Shown here piece by piece: positions 1 through 7,899 of a stretch of DNA of 64,000 nucleotides. Under the pieces are notes generated by a model that saw nothing but the letters and a program-made list of their open reading frames with translations, did no database searches and was not told the origin of the DNA. A program made the translations under genes and the position numbers. Source of the DNA: Fodinicurvata fenggangensis DSM 21160. GTDB taxonomy: Bacteria; Pseudomonadota; Alphaproteobacteria; Kiloniellales; DSM-21159. Every line of letters starts with the position of its first letter. Within the stretch, counting starts at the first letter, position 1. The DNA lies in contig NZ_JMLV01000009.1 in the NCBI RefSeq assembly GCF_000686045.1, positions 1 to 64,000 of the forward strand, read 5' to 3'.

Positions 1-239
1 AAAGTCCAAAGGCTGCCCAAACACTGCGGGATGTCGGTGCCTGGTTCCTGTTCCTGCCGCCCTACAGCCCCGATCTCAATCCCATCGAGATGGCGTTCTC
101 AAAGTTGAAAACCCTGATCCGCAAGACCGCCGCCCGCTCATACGACGAACTCTGGCAGGCCGTCGGCCATGTCTGCGACCTCTTCACCGAGGAGGAATGC
201 ACCAACTTCTTCAGGGCTGCCGGATATGAAATCAATTAA
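1..239 (+). CDS. IS630-family transposase, C-terminal part (cut by window edge)
   Basis: The reading frame begins upstream of the window (first full codon at 3) and ends with TAA at 237-239, giving about 78 residues. It shows the signature C-terminal block of IS630 DDE transposases, PPYSPDLNPIEMAFSKLK. In this block the glutamate of NPIE is the third catalytic acid, and it is followed by a basic helix and a short tail ending GYEIN. In the family this enzyme cuts and joins element ends at TA targets. The visible part is uninterrupted, so this copy could be intact. It is distinct from the second IS630 copy further right, whose C-terminal sequence is different. Confidence 0.85.
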   Translation, partial: SPKAAQTLRDVGAWFLFLPPYSPDLNPIEMAFSKLKTLIRKTAARSYDELWQAVGHVCDLFTEEECTNFFRAAGYEIN

Positions 240-254
240 ACGCGACAGGCTTTA
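1..254 (+). mobile_element. Right end of an IS630-family insertion sequence (left part outside window)
   Basis: This stretch holds the 3' part of an IS630-type transposase and about 15 bases of terminal sequence. IS630 elements insert at TA dinucleotides. A TA at 253-254 right after the sequence acgcgacaggctt is the likely junction, because from there on the opposite strand reads as a sulfotransferase-like gene. The left end lies outside the window, so the inverted repeat could not be matched and the exact boundary is an inference good to a few bases. Confidence 0.6.
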
Positions 255-688
255 AGGTCGGCAGCAGGATGATTCTTATAACGGTCTTGTTGAGAAACAA
301 GCTTCTGCATTTCTTTCTCAAAAAGCTCGGGGTCCACTCTAAATGCTCGAGTATCGTCATTAATATACCGCCATTGCTTTGTCTGACGGGCAACCAAGAG
401 ACTCATAGTGGCAGAAAAGACATCCTTACGATAAAGCACCACCTTTCCAGAAAAAGCTGAATGCTTAAGTATATAGTCATTAAGATCATTCGGTAAATGA
501 GACCAAAGATGTTTCACACATCCATCACTCATGTGCGCTATACGAGCATCAACTTCTTTGCAAGTTCTAGGACGTAAGGCCTGCGAGCGATTCTTGAAGG
601 GTTCCCATTCAATATTTACTTTAAAAGATCTAATTGCTCTAAGAAGTTCACTTGTTCCACTTCGTCCATGAGAAAAAATTAGATACAT
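236..688 (-). pseudogene. Sulfotransferase-like protein, truncated by IS630 end
   Basis: The 150-residue frame starts at ATG 688 behind a good ribosome site (aggaaag). Its first residues, MYLIFSHGRSGTSELLRAI, form the 5'-phosphosulfate-binding loop (GRSGT) typical of PAPS-dependent sulfotransferases of the Stf0-like or polysaccharide type. A later stretch (VVLYRKDVFSATMSLLVARQ) resembles the 3'-phosphate-binding arginine/serine region. The family usually runs 230-300 residues. Here the last dozen codons appear to come from the IS630 terminus, so the C-terminal half is missing. The natural substrate would be a glycan or lipid hydroxyl. Codon and base composition are less GC-rich than the core genes but not as AT-rich as the two glycosyltransferases at 2.2-5.3 kb. 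Family assignment rests on the N-terminal motif only. Confidence 0.6.
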
Positions 689-941
689 TTGATCTTTCCT
701 ACTAGTTCGAACTACCTGTGATGAGGAATTTTAGCTTTTGGACCTAAAATAGGCATACCTGCTCGGCGGCAATTGCCACCTCCATTGAGGGCTTGCCCAA
801 GAAGGATGCTACCGGACTTAAGTGTAATCCTGGTGCCATGCCTCACATGTCCGTTGTGCAACCGCATAACTCAACACCAATAGCCATTCAGGCATTCCCT
901 CTAACTCAGCTTTTCCGATAACGAATTGAACCTCGGTTTGC

Positions 942-2097
942 TAGTGGATAGCACGGAACAAAAGAGTCCGAACGGGGGATTCCCATTTTTCTTTTGCAGT
1001 GCGAGTCTGGGGGATGCGCGATGGTATTAGATTCACATTGTCCGCCGCCGACCGTCAGCGATTGTGCGACATTGTTGCGGCCCCGCAGAGCCCTCAGAAA
1101 CACGTCTGGAGGGCCCGTATTGTGCTGCTGAGTGACGATGGTCTGGGCACCTCGGCGATCATATGGCCGAGACCGGCAAATCCAAGACCTGTGTCTGGCG
1201 TTGGCAGGAGCGTTTCATGCACGCGGGTGTCGCGGGCTTGCTGCGCGATAGATCCCGGCCGCCCGGCAAGGCACCGATCCCGGCGGCGCGGGTTGCCGAG
1301 ATCATTCGGCTGACGCAGGAACCGCCGCCGCACGAGGCGACTCACTGGACGTTGCGCGCCATGGCACAGACGAGCGGTGTTGCCGCCTCGACGGTGCAGA
1401 CGATCTGGAAAGCCCACGGGCTCAGTCCTCACCGCTGGCGCCGCTTCAAATTGTCGAACGACCCGGCGTTTGCCGATAAACTCACCGAGATTGTCGGCCT
1501 TTATGTTGATCCGCCGGCGCACGCGGTGGTGCTGTCCGTCGATGAGAAGTCGCAAATCCAGGCACTGGATCGCACACAGCCCGGACTGCCGATGAAGAAA
1601 GGCCATGCCGGCACCATGACCCATGACGACAAGCGCCATGGCACGACCACCCTGTTCGCCGCCCTCAATGTGCTGGACGGATCGGTCATTGCTCAGAATA
1701 TGCAGCGCCACCGCCATCAGGAGTTCATCCGTTTCCTCAACCGTATCGAGCACGAGGTTCCAGCGGGCAAGGTCATCCACGTCATTCTCGACAACTAAGC
1801 GGCACACAAGAAGGACAAGGTCCAGGAATGGCTCGCGCGCCATCCGCGCTGGACCTTCCACTTCACGCCAACCTCGTGCTCCTGGCTCAATGCCGTCGAG
1901 GGCTTCTTCGCAAAGCTTTCCAGGCGGCGGCTCAAGAATGGTGTCTTCCGGTCCCTCGTTGACCTCCAGGCCGCCATCAACCGTTTCATACGCGAATACA
2001 ATGCCGACAATCCAAAACCTTTCATATGGAAGGCCAATCCCGACGACATTATCGCCGCTCGTAACAGAGGGTTCCAAACGTTGGAATCAATCCACTA
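942..2097 (+). mobile_element. Decayed IS630-family element flanked by TA
   Basis: The left boundary reads TA|GTGGATAGCACGG at 942-956. The right boundary reads AATCCAC|TA, ending at 2097. The terminal GTGGAT is repeated in inverted orientation at both ends, with further partial matches inside (for example AAC about 17 bases in). A TA flanks each side, as expected from IS630 target duplication, and the enclosed 1152 bases is a normal size for the family. The transposase it carries is broken. The boundaries are deduced by eye from short imperfect repeats and may shift by a few bases. Confidence 0.6.
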
Positions 2098-2098
2098 G
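999..2098 (+). pseudogene. IS630-family transposase, inactivated by frameshift and stop
   Basis: The transposase is spread over two frames. GTG 999 (or ATG 1014) starts an N-terminal helix-turn-helix region ending ...LSDDGLGTSAI. At about 1157-1163 two extra bases (catatg instead of catg) shift the frame into MAETGKSKTCVWRWQERF. The catalytic domain follows, with VLSVDEKSQIQALDR (first Asp) and HVILDN (second Asp). A TAA at 1796-1798 replaces the tyrosine codon expected in DNYAAH, and the frame then continues unbroken through SWLNAVEGFFAKLSRRRLKN (Glu) to TAG 2096-2098. Both lesions are small, so the element seems to have died recently. A programmed frameshift could explain the first lesion but not the second. 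Confidence 0.85.
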
Positions 2099-2217
2099 TA
2101 TTTCTGGCCTAGTTTCAAAAGCTTCACTATTCATTAGAGTTTAAGCTCCTCTTTACCAATTTATTTTATTTGCGTTTCTCAAAAATTTTTTAAAAGAAAT
2201 AACTATATTACTTAATA

Positions 2218-3129
2218 TTATAAATGTGTAATATATTTTATGTCATTATTTATAATATTAAGTAATTCTACTCTTTTTTCCAAAGTATTTTCACTTATTT
2301 TCCAATCTTTATGTGTATTATTATTGTGATAATGATTTATAATAGATTCTTCAAGTTCATAATGCTCTATCAATTCTCTGTCTAATGCTCCATTTATTTC
2401 TTTTATTATTTTTAGTATGCATTCAATGCTTTCTCTATAATTCCATAATCTATTTCTCCTCAGATAATACGAATGATGCGTTATCTGATTTTTATACTCT
2501 TCCCATAGTCCTTCATGACCTAAAAAATTAATCCAGTAAGGAGGCCTTTTAATACTAACAAGTGGGATTTTTTGTTCGTATGCTTGTTGTGATATTTTCA
2601 AATCAACCATTGGTTCCTTGGGAAAATCCAAAAAAGATAATTTAAATTTGTCATTTCTATATGCAAAAGTCCCAGAACCAATTAATGATACCAACTTATG
2701 AGTCTCCAGGCCCTTCTTCCATCCATATCCTGTAGTTCTATCATAATACCAGTAGGGATTAGGACTAGTAATAGAACCATGTACTGTAACCCCAATTTTA
2801 CCATGGAACTTATTAATTAAATGTACTATATTATTTGTATAGTCTGATGGATAAATAAAATCATCATCCAATAGAAATATATACGATTTTTTTATTATAT
2901 TATCTAATGGGAATATCTTACCGTTTGCGCTTATGTCACCATAATTTTCTTTCCCTAATATTGGTATTACATTGTTGTATTTACTTATCATATTAGGAAC
3001 TTTAGGTGATTCGTTTATATATAAATATATAATATCAAATTGATGATGTAAGCTGTTTAAGACTTTATCAAGAGTCTCGAATCTTTTGGGAAAAGTTGCT
3101 AACGATCCTACGATTTGATATCCATTCAT
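2218..3129 (-). CDS. Glycosyltransferase, GT-A fold (family 2-like), AT-rich
   Basis: This 303-residue protein has an N-terminal nucleotide-sugar domain with the metal-binding acidic run IFLLDDDFIYPSDY (DDD at residues 88-90). It probably transfers a sugar to a surface glycan or lipid-linked intermediate; donor and acceptor are unknown. ATG 3129 lies 4 bases after the stop of the preceding gene, and its ribosome site (ggag) sits inside that gene's last codons, so the two are translationally linked. Base composition is far more AT-rich than nearly everything else in the window, with A/T-ending codons and many Asn, Ile, Lys and Tyr, which points to acquisition from an AT-rich donor. It is the last gene of the glycan cluster on this strand. 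Confidence 0.75.
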   Translation of the reverse strand: MNGYQIVGSLATFPKRFETLDKVLNSLHHQFDIIYLYINESPKVPNMISKYNNVIPILGKENYGDISANGKIFPLDNIIKKSYIFLLDDDFIYPSDYTNNIVHLINKFHGKIGVTVHGSITSPNPYWYYDRTTGYGWKKGLETHKLVSLIGSGTFAYRNDKFKLSFLDFPKEPMVDLKISQQAYEQKIPLVSIKRPPYWINFLGHEGLWEEYKNQITHHSYYLRRNRLWNYRESIECILKIIKEINGALDRELIEHYELEESIINHYHNNNTHKDWKISENTLEKRVELLNIINNDIKYITHL

Positions 3130-3133
3130 TTAT

Positions 3134-5308
3134 TTACTCCAATATATTTATACTTATATCTTCGAATGATATATTAGATTTCTGGATTATTGATTGATCA
3201 CTTTCTTTCCACGTATGACCTGATTTATTTTTAGCTCTATGAACCACAAAATTTAAAAAATCTGAAAAATAAATATTATACCCTAGATTGTACAGGTTTC
3301 TAACCCATTCACTATCATTTCCATTTCGAGTTCGATGAGAAAACTCTGGTAAATTAGACTGCTTTCGACCTGAGAGTGTAGCTCCACAAAGGTATTCCCC
3401 TTCGTTTAAGAATTTTCGGTATTTTTGTCCTGCGTTTCTACCTATTATTATATCTGTATCTTCTAAATAGGTTAGATATTGAGGTTTACCTATCGCATCA
3501 GCGCCTGAATAAATATAAGCCATAACCATATCACTTATATAGTACTTTCCATAATAATCATCATCATCAACTTTAAACCAATATTCCCCTTTAGATTTTC
3601 TAATAGCATAGTTTAAACAATAGCCAATATTAAATTCTTTTTGTATGTTGTATATTATTATTGATTCATCGTAGAATGTATTATCTATATAAGTATTTGT
3701 ATTATTAATTATTATTAATTCTTTATTTAAGTATAACTGTTTTCTGTAATTATTAATTATATAGTTTATATTTTTAGGTCTTTTAGTTACAGCTATCATA
3801 CTAACAAGAGGGCTATTTTTATTAGTTTTACCCCCTAGTTTTTCAATTAGATTGTCAAATTTATTGTTATTAAAAAATATTCTGTATCTTTTTAGCCATT
3901 CTTTTTCGACAAACCAATTATTTCTAAATTGAAGTATATATCCAGGTAAGTGTGAAAATTCTGGTATACAAAATACTAACTGAGAAAACTCTCTTATGTA
4001 TTCCTCATTGCCTATATATATAGGCAATGATCCAGCTGCAATAGAATCTATTACTATTTCAATAATACTTCCTTTGCTCTTTAGTGTATATTCTGTTATA
4101 ATTACAAACTGTGCTTTTTTAAGCAAAGTTTTATAGTGCTCATACCCATCGCAATCTACTATTATTTGGTTGCTTGATATATACTTATGAAAAGCACTCT
4201 CAGAAAAACGATATTTATTGTCAGTTATTATTAAATTATCTTTTGGGATGCAATCCAATAACTCAATGTTTTCATTAAATTCAAATAAATCTGATGCATT
4301 TGGATATAAGAATACTTCTTCATAATCGCTTTCTCTTACCGGAGTGATTTTTTTATAATTACATATATAGTCAAGGCTTTTATAATTAAAATCAAAATAT
4401 TTTGTATTATTATCATTACCATTGATGGATTTTATTAATATTGTATTTACACCATGTTCTTTTAGTATATTAATTATTTCTTCATAATATACATTTTCAG
4501 TATTATCTATATAGTCCTCTACAAATAAATTTCTCCCGGCATGATTTATATAATTTAGTTCAATTATTATATTCTTTATTGAGCAAAATTTCAGATATTC
4601 TATATCTATTTTACTAATTGGTTTAACTCTAATTGAATCTTTCAAGTGGTAGTATAACCTGTCTGAGCCTAGAAATAATGCATCGATATTTTCTTCAATC
4701 ATACTGTAATTAAAATCGAGCACTCTGTAGTATGTTGTATTTATGTTTCTTTTTTTCAAATAAAAATTTTGCAATAGTTTATTTGTATTGCTCTTTATAT
4801 CATTATATATATATTTCATATTAGATTTTTGCTTTTTGTAATATTCTTTTTTATAATGTAATTTAATTAATTTTCTTACTAGATTATATTGTAAATCAAT
4901 AATTCTATTATACTTTTTCTTTATGTATGCTGTATTATTAAATATATTTAAATTTATTTCTTCTAGAGAGTATCTTTTTAAGAATACTGAATTATCAAAG
5001 TGTATAACTGCCATATTTGCATATGGAGGGGGGCTTATTATAAACAAGCTGGAGATTATTTCATATGGGCAATGCTCTAATATATCTTCTGGTAAAAGCA
5101 CTGCTCCTATTTTTTTATAGTAATCTTTTCCAACTACATGAGCAGAATTTGGAATTTTGTTCCCTTCATTGTCGTAAAACTTTATTCGAAGGGGCGCTTT
5201 CTGAATATTAGGATATTTTACGTTATGTTGGGTTATAAACAAAGATAATTCAAATAGCTCTCCCTTACCACAATGAAATGTTATTGTATTATTCTGTGTA
5301 TTATACAT
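3134..5308 (-). CDS. Two-domain glycosyltransferase (CgeB-like region plus GT2), AT-rich
   Basis: The protein has about 724 residues from ATG 5308. An in-frame GTG at 5332 would overlap the upstream gene by 13 bases and cannot be excluded. The N-terminal 200 residues are unassigned. The middle (about 200-480) has a GT-B/CgeB-like pattern, with SIIEIVIDSIAAGSLPIYIG resembling the C-terminal donor site of Glyco_trans_1_2 proteins. The C-terminal 220 residues form a clear GT2 domain starting LVSMIAVTKRPKNINYIINN, with the DXD-type run KVDDDDYYGKYY near residue 582. It may add two sugars in sequence. No signal peptide or membrane segment is seen. Composition is strongly AT-rich, shared with the next gene, and the switch from GC-rich DNA falls exactly at the junction with the sqdB homologue. 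Confidence 0.75.
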   Translation of the reverse strand: MYNTQNNTITFHCGKGELFELSLFITQHNVKYPNIQKAPLRIKFYDNEGNKIPNSAHVVGKDYYKKIGAVLLPEDILEHCPYEIISSLFIISPPPYANMAVIHFDNSVFLKRYSLEEINLNIFNNTAYIKKKYNRIIDLQYNLVRKLIKLHYKKEYYKKQKSNMKYIYNDIKSNTNKLLQNFYLKKRNINTTYYRVLDFNYSMIEENIDALFLGSDRLYYHLKDSIRVKPISKIDIEYLKFCSIKNIIIELNYINHAGRNLFVEDYIDNTENVYYEEIINILKEHGVNTILIKSINGNDNNTKYFDFNYKSLDYICNYKKITPVRESDYEEVFLYPNASDLFEFNENIELLDCIPKDNLIITDNKYRFSESAFHKYISSNQIIVDCDGYEHYKTLLKKAQFVIITEYTLKSKGSIIEIVIDSIAAGSLPIYIGNEEYIREFSQLVFCIPEFSHLPGYILQFRNNWFVEKEWLKRYRIFFNNNKFDNLIEKLGGKTNKNSPLVSMIAVTKRPKNINYIINNYRKQLYLNKELIIINNTNTYIDNTFYDESIIIYNIQKEFNIGYCLNYAIRKSKGEYWFKVDDDDYYGKYYISDMVMAYIYSGADAIGKPQYLTYLEDTDIIIGRNAGQKYRKFLNEGEYLCGATLSGRKQSNLPEFSHRTRNGNDSEWVRNLYNLGYNIYFSDFLNFVVHRAKNKSGHTWKESDQSIIQKSNISFEDISINILE

Positions 5309-5319
5309 CGTTATTTCTT

Positions 5320-6510
5320 TTAAGCTCCCCACTTTACTCCCCGAAAGATGACCTCTTTCCTGATATTGTCGCTATAGCGGTCGACAACTCGGAACATGCC
5401 CTCCATCACCTCGTCGGTGAGATAATGGGGTTCCACGCCAATGCCGGTCAAGCCCTGGTACGTCGGGTTATAATAATGCTCCTCCGCTTCCTTGCGGGGG
5501 TTCTCCAGATGCTCGATGGTTACATCATAGCCCAGCTTCGCGCCCACACGCCGGGTCATCTCGGCCAGTTCCATCACGCTGAAGGTCTCCATGATCTGGT
5601 TGAAGATCCGTAGCTCGCCGCTCTTGGCCGGGGTTTCCACCGACTTGTCCACACACTGCAGCGTGTCGTTGATGTTCAGGTATCCCCGCGTCTGGCCGCC
5701 GCGGCCATAGACCGTCAGGGGATAGCCCACCACCGCCTGGGTGATGAAGCGGTTCACGATGGTGCCGAAGATCTCGTCGTAATTGAAGATGGGATAGAGG
5801 CGCTCGTCACCCTCGGTCTCGTTCGTTTCCAAACCATAGACCGGCCCCTGCATCAGGTCGGTGATGCGCAGGCCCCAGGTGCGCACGGCGAACCACATCA
5901 GGTCGGTGTCCATAATCTTGGTGGTGTGATAGAGCGAGCTGGCCTGCCGCGGGAAAAGGAAGGTGTCCTTGCGACCCTTGTGCTCAACCTCAAGCCAGCC
6001 TTCCTCGATATCGATGTTCGGGGTGCCGTATTCCCCCATGGTGCCGATGTGCACCACATGGGTGTCGCGCGCGAAGTCCTTAAGCGCGAACATCAGGTTG
6101 TTGGTGACCAACAGGTTGTTGGAAACCGTCAGGTTGGCCGCCTTGTGGTTCAACAGGGAATAGGGGGCCGACGGCTGTTCGGCATAGTGGATCACCGTCT
6201 CGGGGATGCCGGTGAAAGAGGGGTCGACCGCCCTGTCATAAGTGACGCGCCCGTCGAACAGGCTGCGCATGACTTCAGGATCCGAAAGGTCGCCAATCAC
6301 CACCTTGATCTCGCGGCCCGTCTTCTCGTGCCACAGCCGCGCGCGCTGCTGCAGGCTGGGCACCGTATAGAGCATGCCGACGTCCAGTTCGGTACAGGCA
6401 TTTCGGCGCAGGTAGTTGTCGACCACCGTCACCTGGTGCCCCTGTCGCGAGAAGTACATGGCCGTGGGCCAGCCCAGGTAACCGTCACCGCCGAGTATCA
6501 GAATATGCAA
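5320..6510 (-). CDS. sqdB: UDP-sulfoquinovose synthase homologue (SqdB/SQD1 type)
   Basis: This 396-residue NAD-binding extended SDR protein would make UDP-sulfoquinovose from UDP-glucose and sulfite in the cytoplasm. The start is TTG 6510, six bases after a strong AGGAG; no ATG is near. It has the Rossmann motif ILGGDGYLGWPTA. It also has the SQD1-type block IGTMGEYGTPNIDIEEGWLE (Thr and Glu of the active site), the YHTTK catalytic Tyr/Lys pair and TVYGRGGQTRGYLNINDT, all hallmark SQD1 sequences. In photosynthetic relatives the product feeds sulfolipid synthesis. No sqdA, C or D genes are here; instead it sits among glycosyltransferases, suggesting transfer to a glycan. Start lies 30 bases after the dehydratase gene. 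Confidence 0.85.
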   Translation of the reverse strand: MHILILGGDGYLGWPTAMYFSRQGHQVTVVDNYLRRNACTELDVGMLYTVPSLQQRARLWHEKTGREIKVVIGDLSDPEVMRSLFDGRVTYDRAVDPSFTGIPETVIHYAEQPSAPYSLLNHKAANLTVSNNLLVTNNLMFALKDFARDTHVVHIGTMGEYGTPNIDIEEGWLEVEHKGRKDTFLFPRQASSLYHTTKIMDTDLMWFAVRTWGLRITDLMQGPVYGLETNETEGDERLYPIFNYDEIFGTIVNRFITQAVVGYPLTVYGRGGQTRGYLNINDTLQCVDKSVETPAKSGELRIFNQIMETFSVMELAEMTRRVGAKLGYDVTIEHLENPRKEAEEHYYNPTYQGLTGIGVEPHYLTDEVMEGMFRVVDRYSDNIRKEVIFRGVKWGA

Positions 6511-6540
6511 ACCTTGCTCCTCTTAGTTGTTGGCTTTGCC

Positions 6541-7599
6541 TTATGCGGCCTCGGACTCGGATTCGAACATCAGGTCATTGTCGAACAGGAAGCGGCGCAG
6601 CGCATCCTGGTCCAGCGGTGCCTCATTGGCGGAATTGTAAGGATTGTCGATCTCCCAGGAAACAACGTCGGGATAGTCATAAGCGATGTCCTGATAGATG
6701 GAGCGGAAGGCCGGCAGGACCGAGAAGTAATTGGACAGCTCCACCGTCCGACGCATCTCTTCGGAATTCATCAGCTCTTCGTACAGCTTCTCGCCCGACT
6801 TGGCGCCGATGACCTGGATCTTGATGGCATCGGGGGGGTGGCCATAGCGCGGCGCCAGTTCGCGGATCATGACCTCGGCCAGGTCCTGGATGCGGATGAC
6901 CGGCATCTTGGTCACGAAAACCTCGCCCCCCTGTGCCAGGACGGCGGAATCAATCACCAGGCGCGTGGCCTCGTCGATGCTCATGATGAAGCGGGTCATG
7001 TCCGGGTCGGTCAGGGTGATGGGGCCGCCCTTGCGGATCTGCTCGCGGAATATGGGAATGACCGATCCGCGCGAGCCCAGGACATTGCCGAAACGCGTGG
7101 AGGCAAAGACCGGCTTGTGATTGCGCCGTGTGCTGTTGGCTGCGGTGATCAGCCGCTCGCCCATCAGCTTGGACGACCCCATGACGTTGGTGGGGTTAAC
7201 AGCCTTGTCAGAGGAGGTGAAGATCACCGTTTGGACGTCGCAATCCTTGGCCGCCTCGATCACGTTCTGGATGCCCAGGATATTCGTCTGCACGGCATCG
7301 AAGGGGGAATGCTCGCACAGGATCACGTGCTTCAGCGCGGCGGCATGGAAGACGATATCCGCTTCGGCGAACTTGGTCCGCAACTTGGCCGCATCGCGCA
7401 TGTCGGCCAGGAAGAAATGAACGTTGGGGTGATCGCTATAGTCCTGGTCACAGAAGAACAGCTCTGATTCGTTGTTGTCGAGGCCGATGAGCGAGCCTAC
7501 GGCATAGTCCTCCACCAGGTGCTGGATCAGTTTCTTGCCCACGGTGCCACTGGCGCCGGTAACCACAACGCGCTTGTCGCTGAAAAAGGCCTGGTTCAC
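6541..7599 (-). CDS. Nucleotide-sugar 4,6-dehydratase, CapD/WbpM catalytic type (soluble)
   Basis: GTG 7599, preceded by GGGGAT at good spacing, gives 352 residues (VNQAFFSDKRVVVTGASGTVG). Longer in-frame starts add an unrelated stretch and are disfavoured. The N-terminal Rossmann motif is VTGASGTVG. The active-site segment TSSDKAVNPTNVMGSSK has the Asp-Lys pair but Met where PseB-type enzymes carry Tyr, as in WbpM/CapD proteins. RFGNVLGSRGSVIPIF is the typical follow-on motif. The family converts UDP-GlcNAc or similar to a 4-keto-6-deoxy sugar for capsule or O-antigen. Unlike WbpM it has no membrane domain. It is probably the first or second gene of the cluster that includes sqdB and the glycosyltransferases. 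Confidence 0.8.
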   Translation of the reverse strand: MNQAFFSDKRVVVTGASGTVGKKLIQHLVEDYAVGSLIGLDNNESELFFCDQDYSDHPNVHFFLADMRDAAKLRTKFAEADIVFHAAALKHVILCEHSPFDAVQTNILGIQNVIEAAKDCDVQTVIFTSSDKAVNPTNVMGSSKLMGERLITAANSTRRNHKPVFASTRFGNVLGSRGSVIPIFREQIRKGGPITLTDPDMTRFIMSIDEATRLVIDSAVLAQGGEVFVTKMPVIRIQDLAEVMIRELAPRYGHPPDAIKIQVIGAKSGEKLYEELMNSEEMRRTVELSNYFSVLPAFRSIYQDIAYDYPDVVSWEIDNPYNSANEAPLDQDALRRFLFDNDLMFESESEAA

Positions 7600-7899
7600 G
7601 CTATCCCCACTTCGATTTTCTGCGTCCGAATGGATCGTGAAGCTGAAAATGGTTTCGATATATCCACAATATTTTTTCTCAACCCGTTTATCCCAAAATT
7701 CGACAGTCGCCCCAACTGTGCGGGCCAATCCGCAACAGGTGCAAAGCGATTCAATTTTCTTCAGTTACAGGAATGTGCCCCCAAACCATATGCGAAGAAT
7801 AAAGGACTACACCAATGAAGGGCAAGCGACTTTCCGCTGCCATCTTCAGGCGTTGTATATTTCTGCTTCCTCATCAACTCACAGGCACTGGCGCTCATA
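7600..7899. other. 300-base gap between dehydratase and GT2 genes
   Basis: No convincing gene is seen on either strand. It lies upstream of the dehydratase gene, so a promoter for the dehydratase-sqdB-glycosyltransferase run may be here. It is AT-richer around 7660-7780 than its surroundings, but no clear sigma-70 match or terminator could be assigned. Confidence 0.4.

Noticed and set aside
700-941. Short minus-strand frame (start MPEWLLVLSYAVAQ) between the two IS630 copies
   Set aside because: Only about 25 codons from its ATG, no family recognised and no ribosome site; joining the IS flanks does not restore a longer frame. It may be debris of an older gene.
1094-2077. Minus-strand open frame of 327 codons across the IS630 copy
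   Set aside because: The plus strand carries the DDE transposase motifs; the minus frame is a by-product of GC-rich codon use.
5926-7467. Plus-strand open frame of 513 codons opposite the sqdB and dehydratase genes
   Set aside because: It is antisense to two well-supported enzymes, shows no domain, and has the His/Gln/Gly-rich composition typical of reading GC-rich genes backwards.
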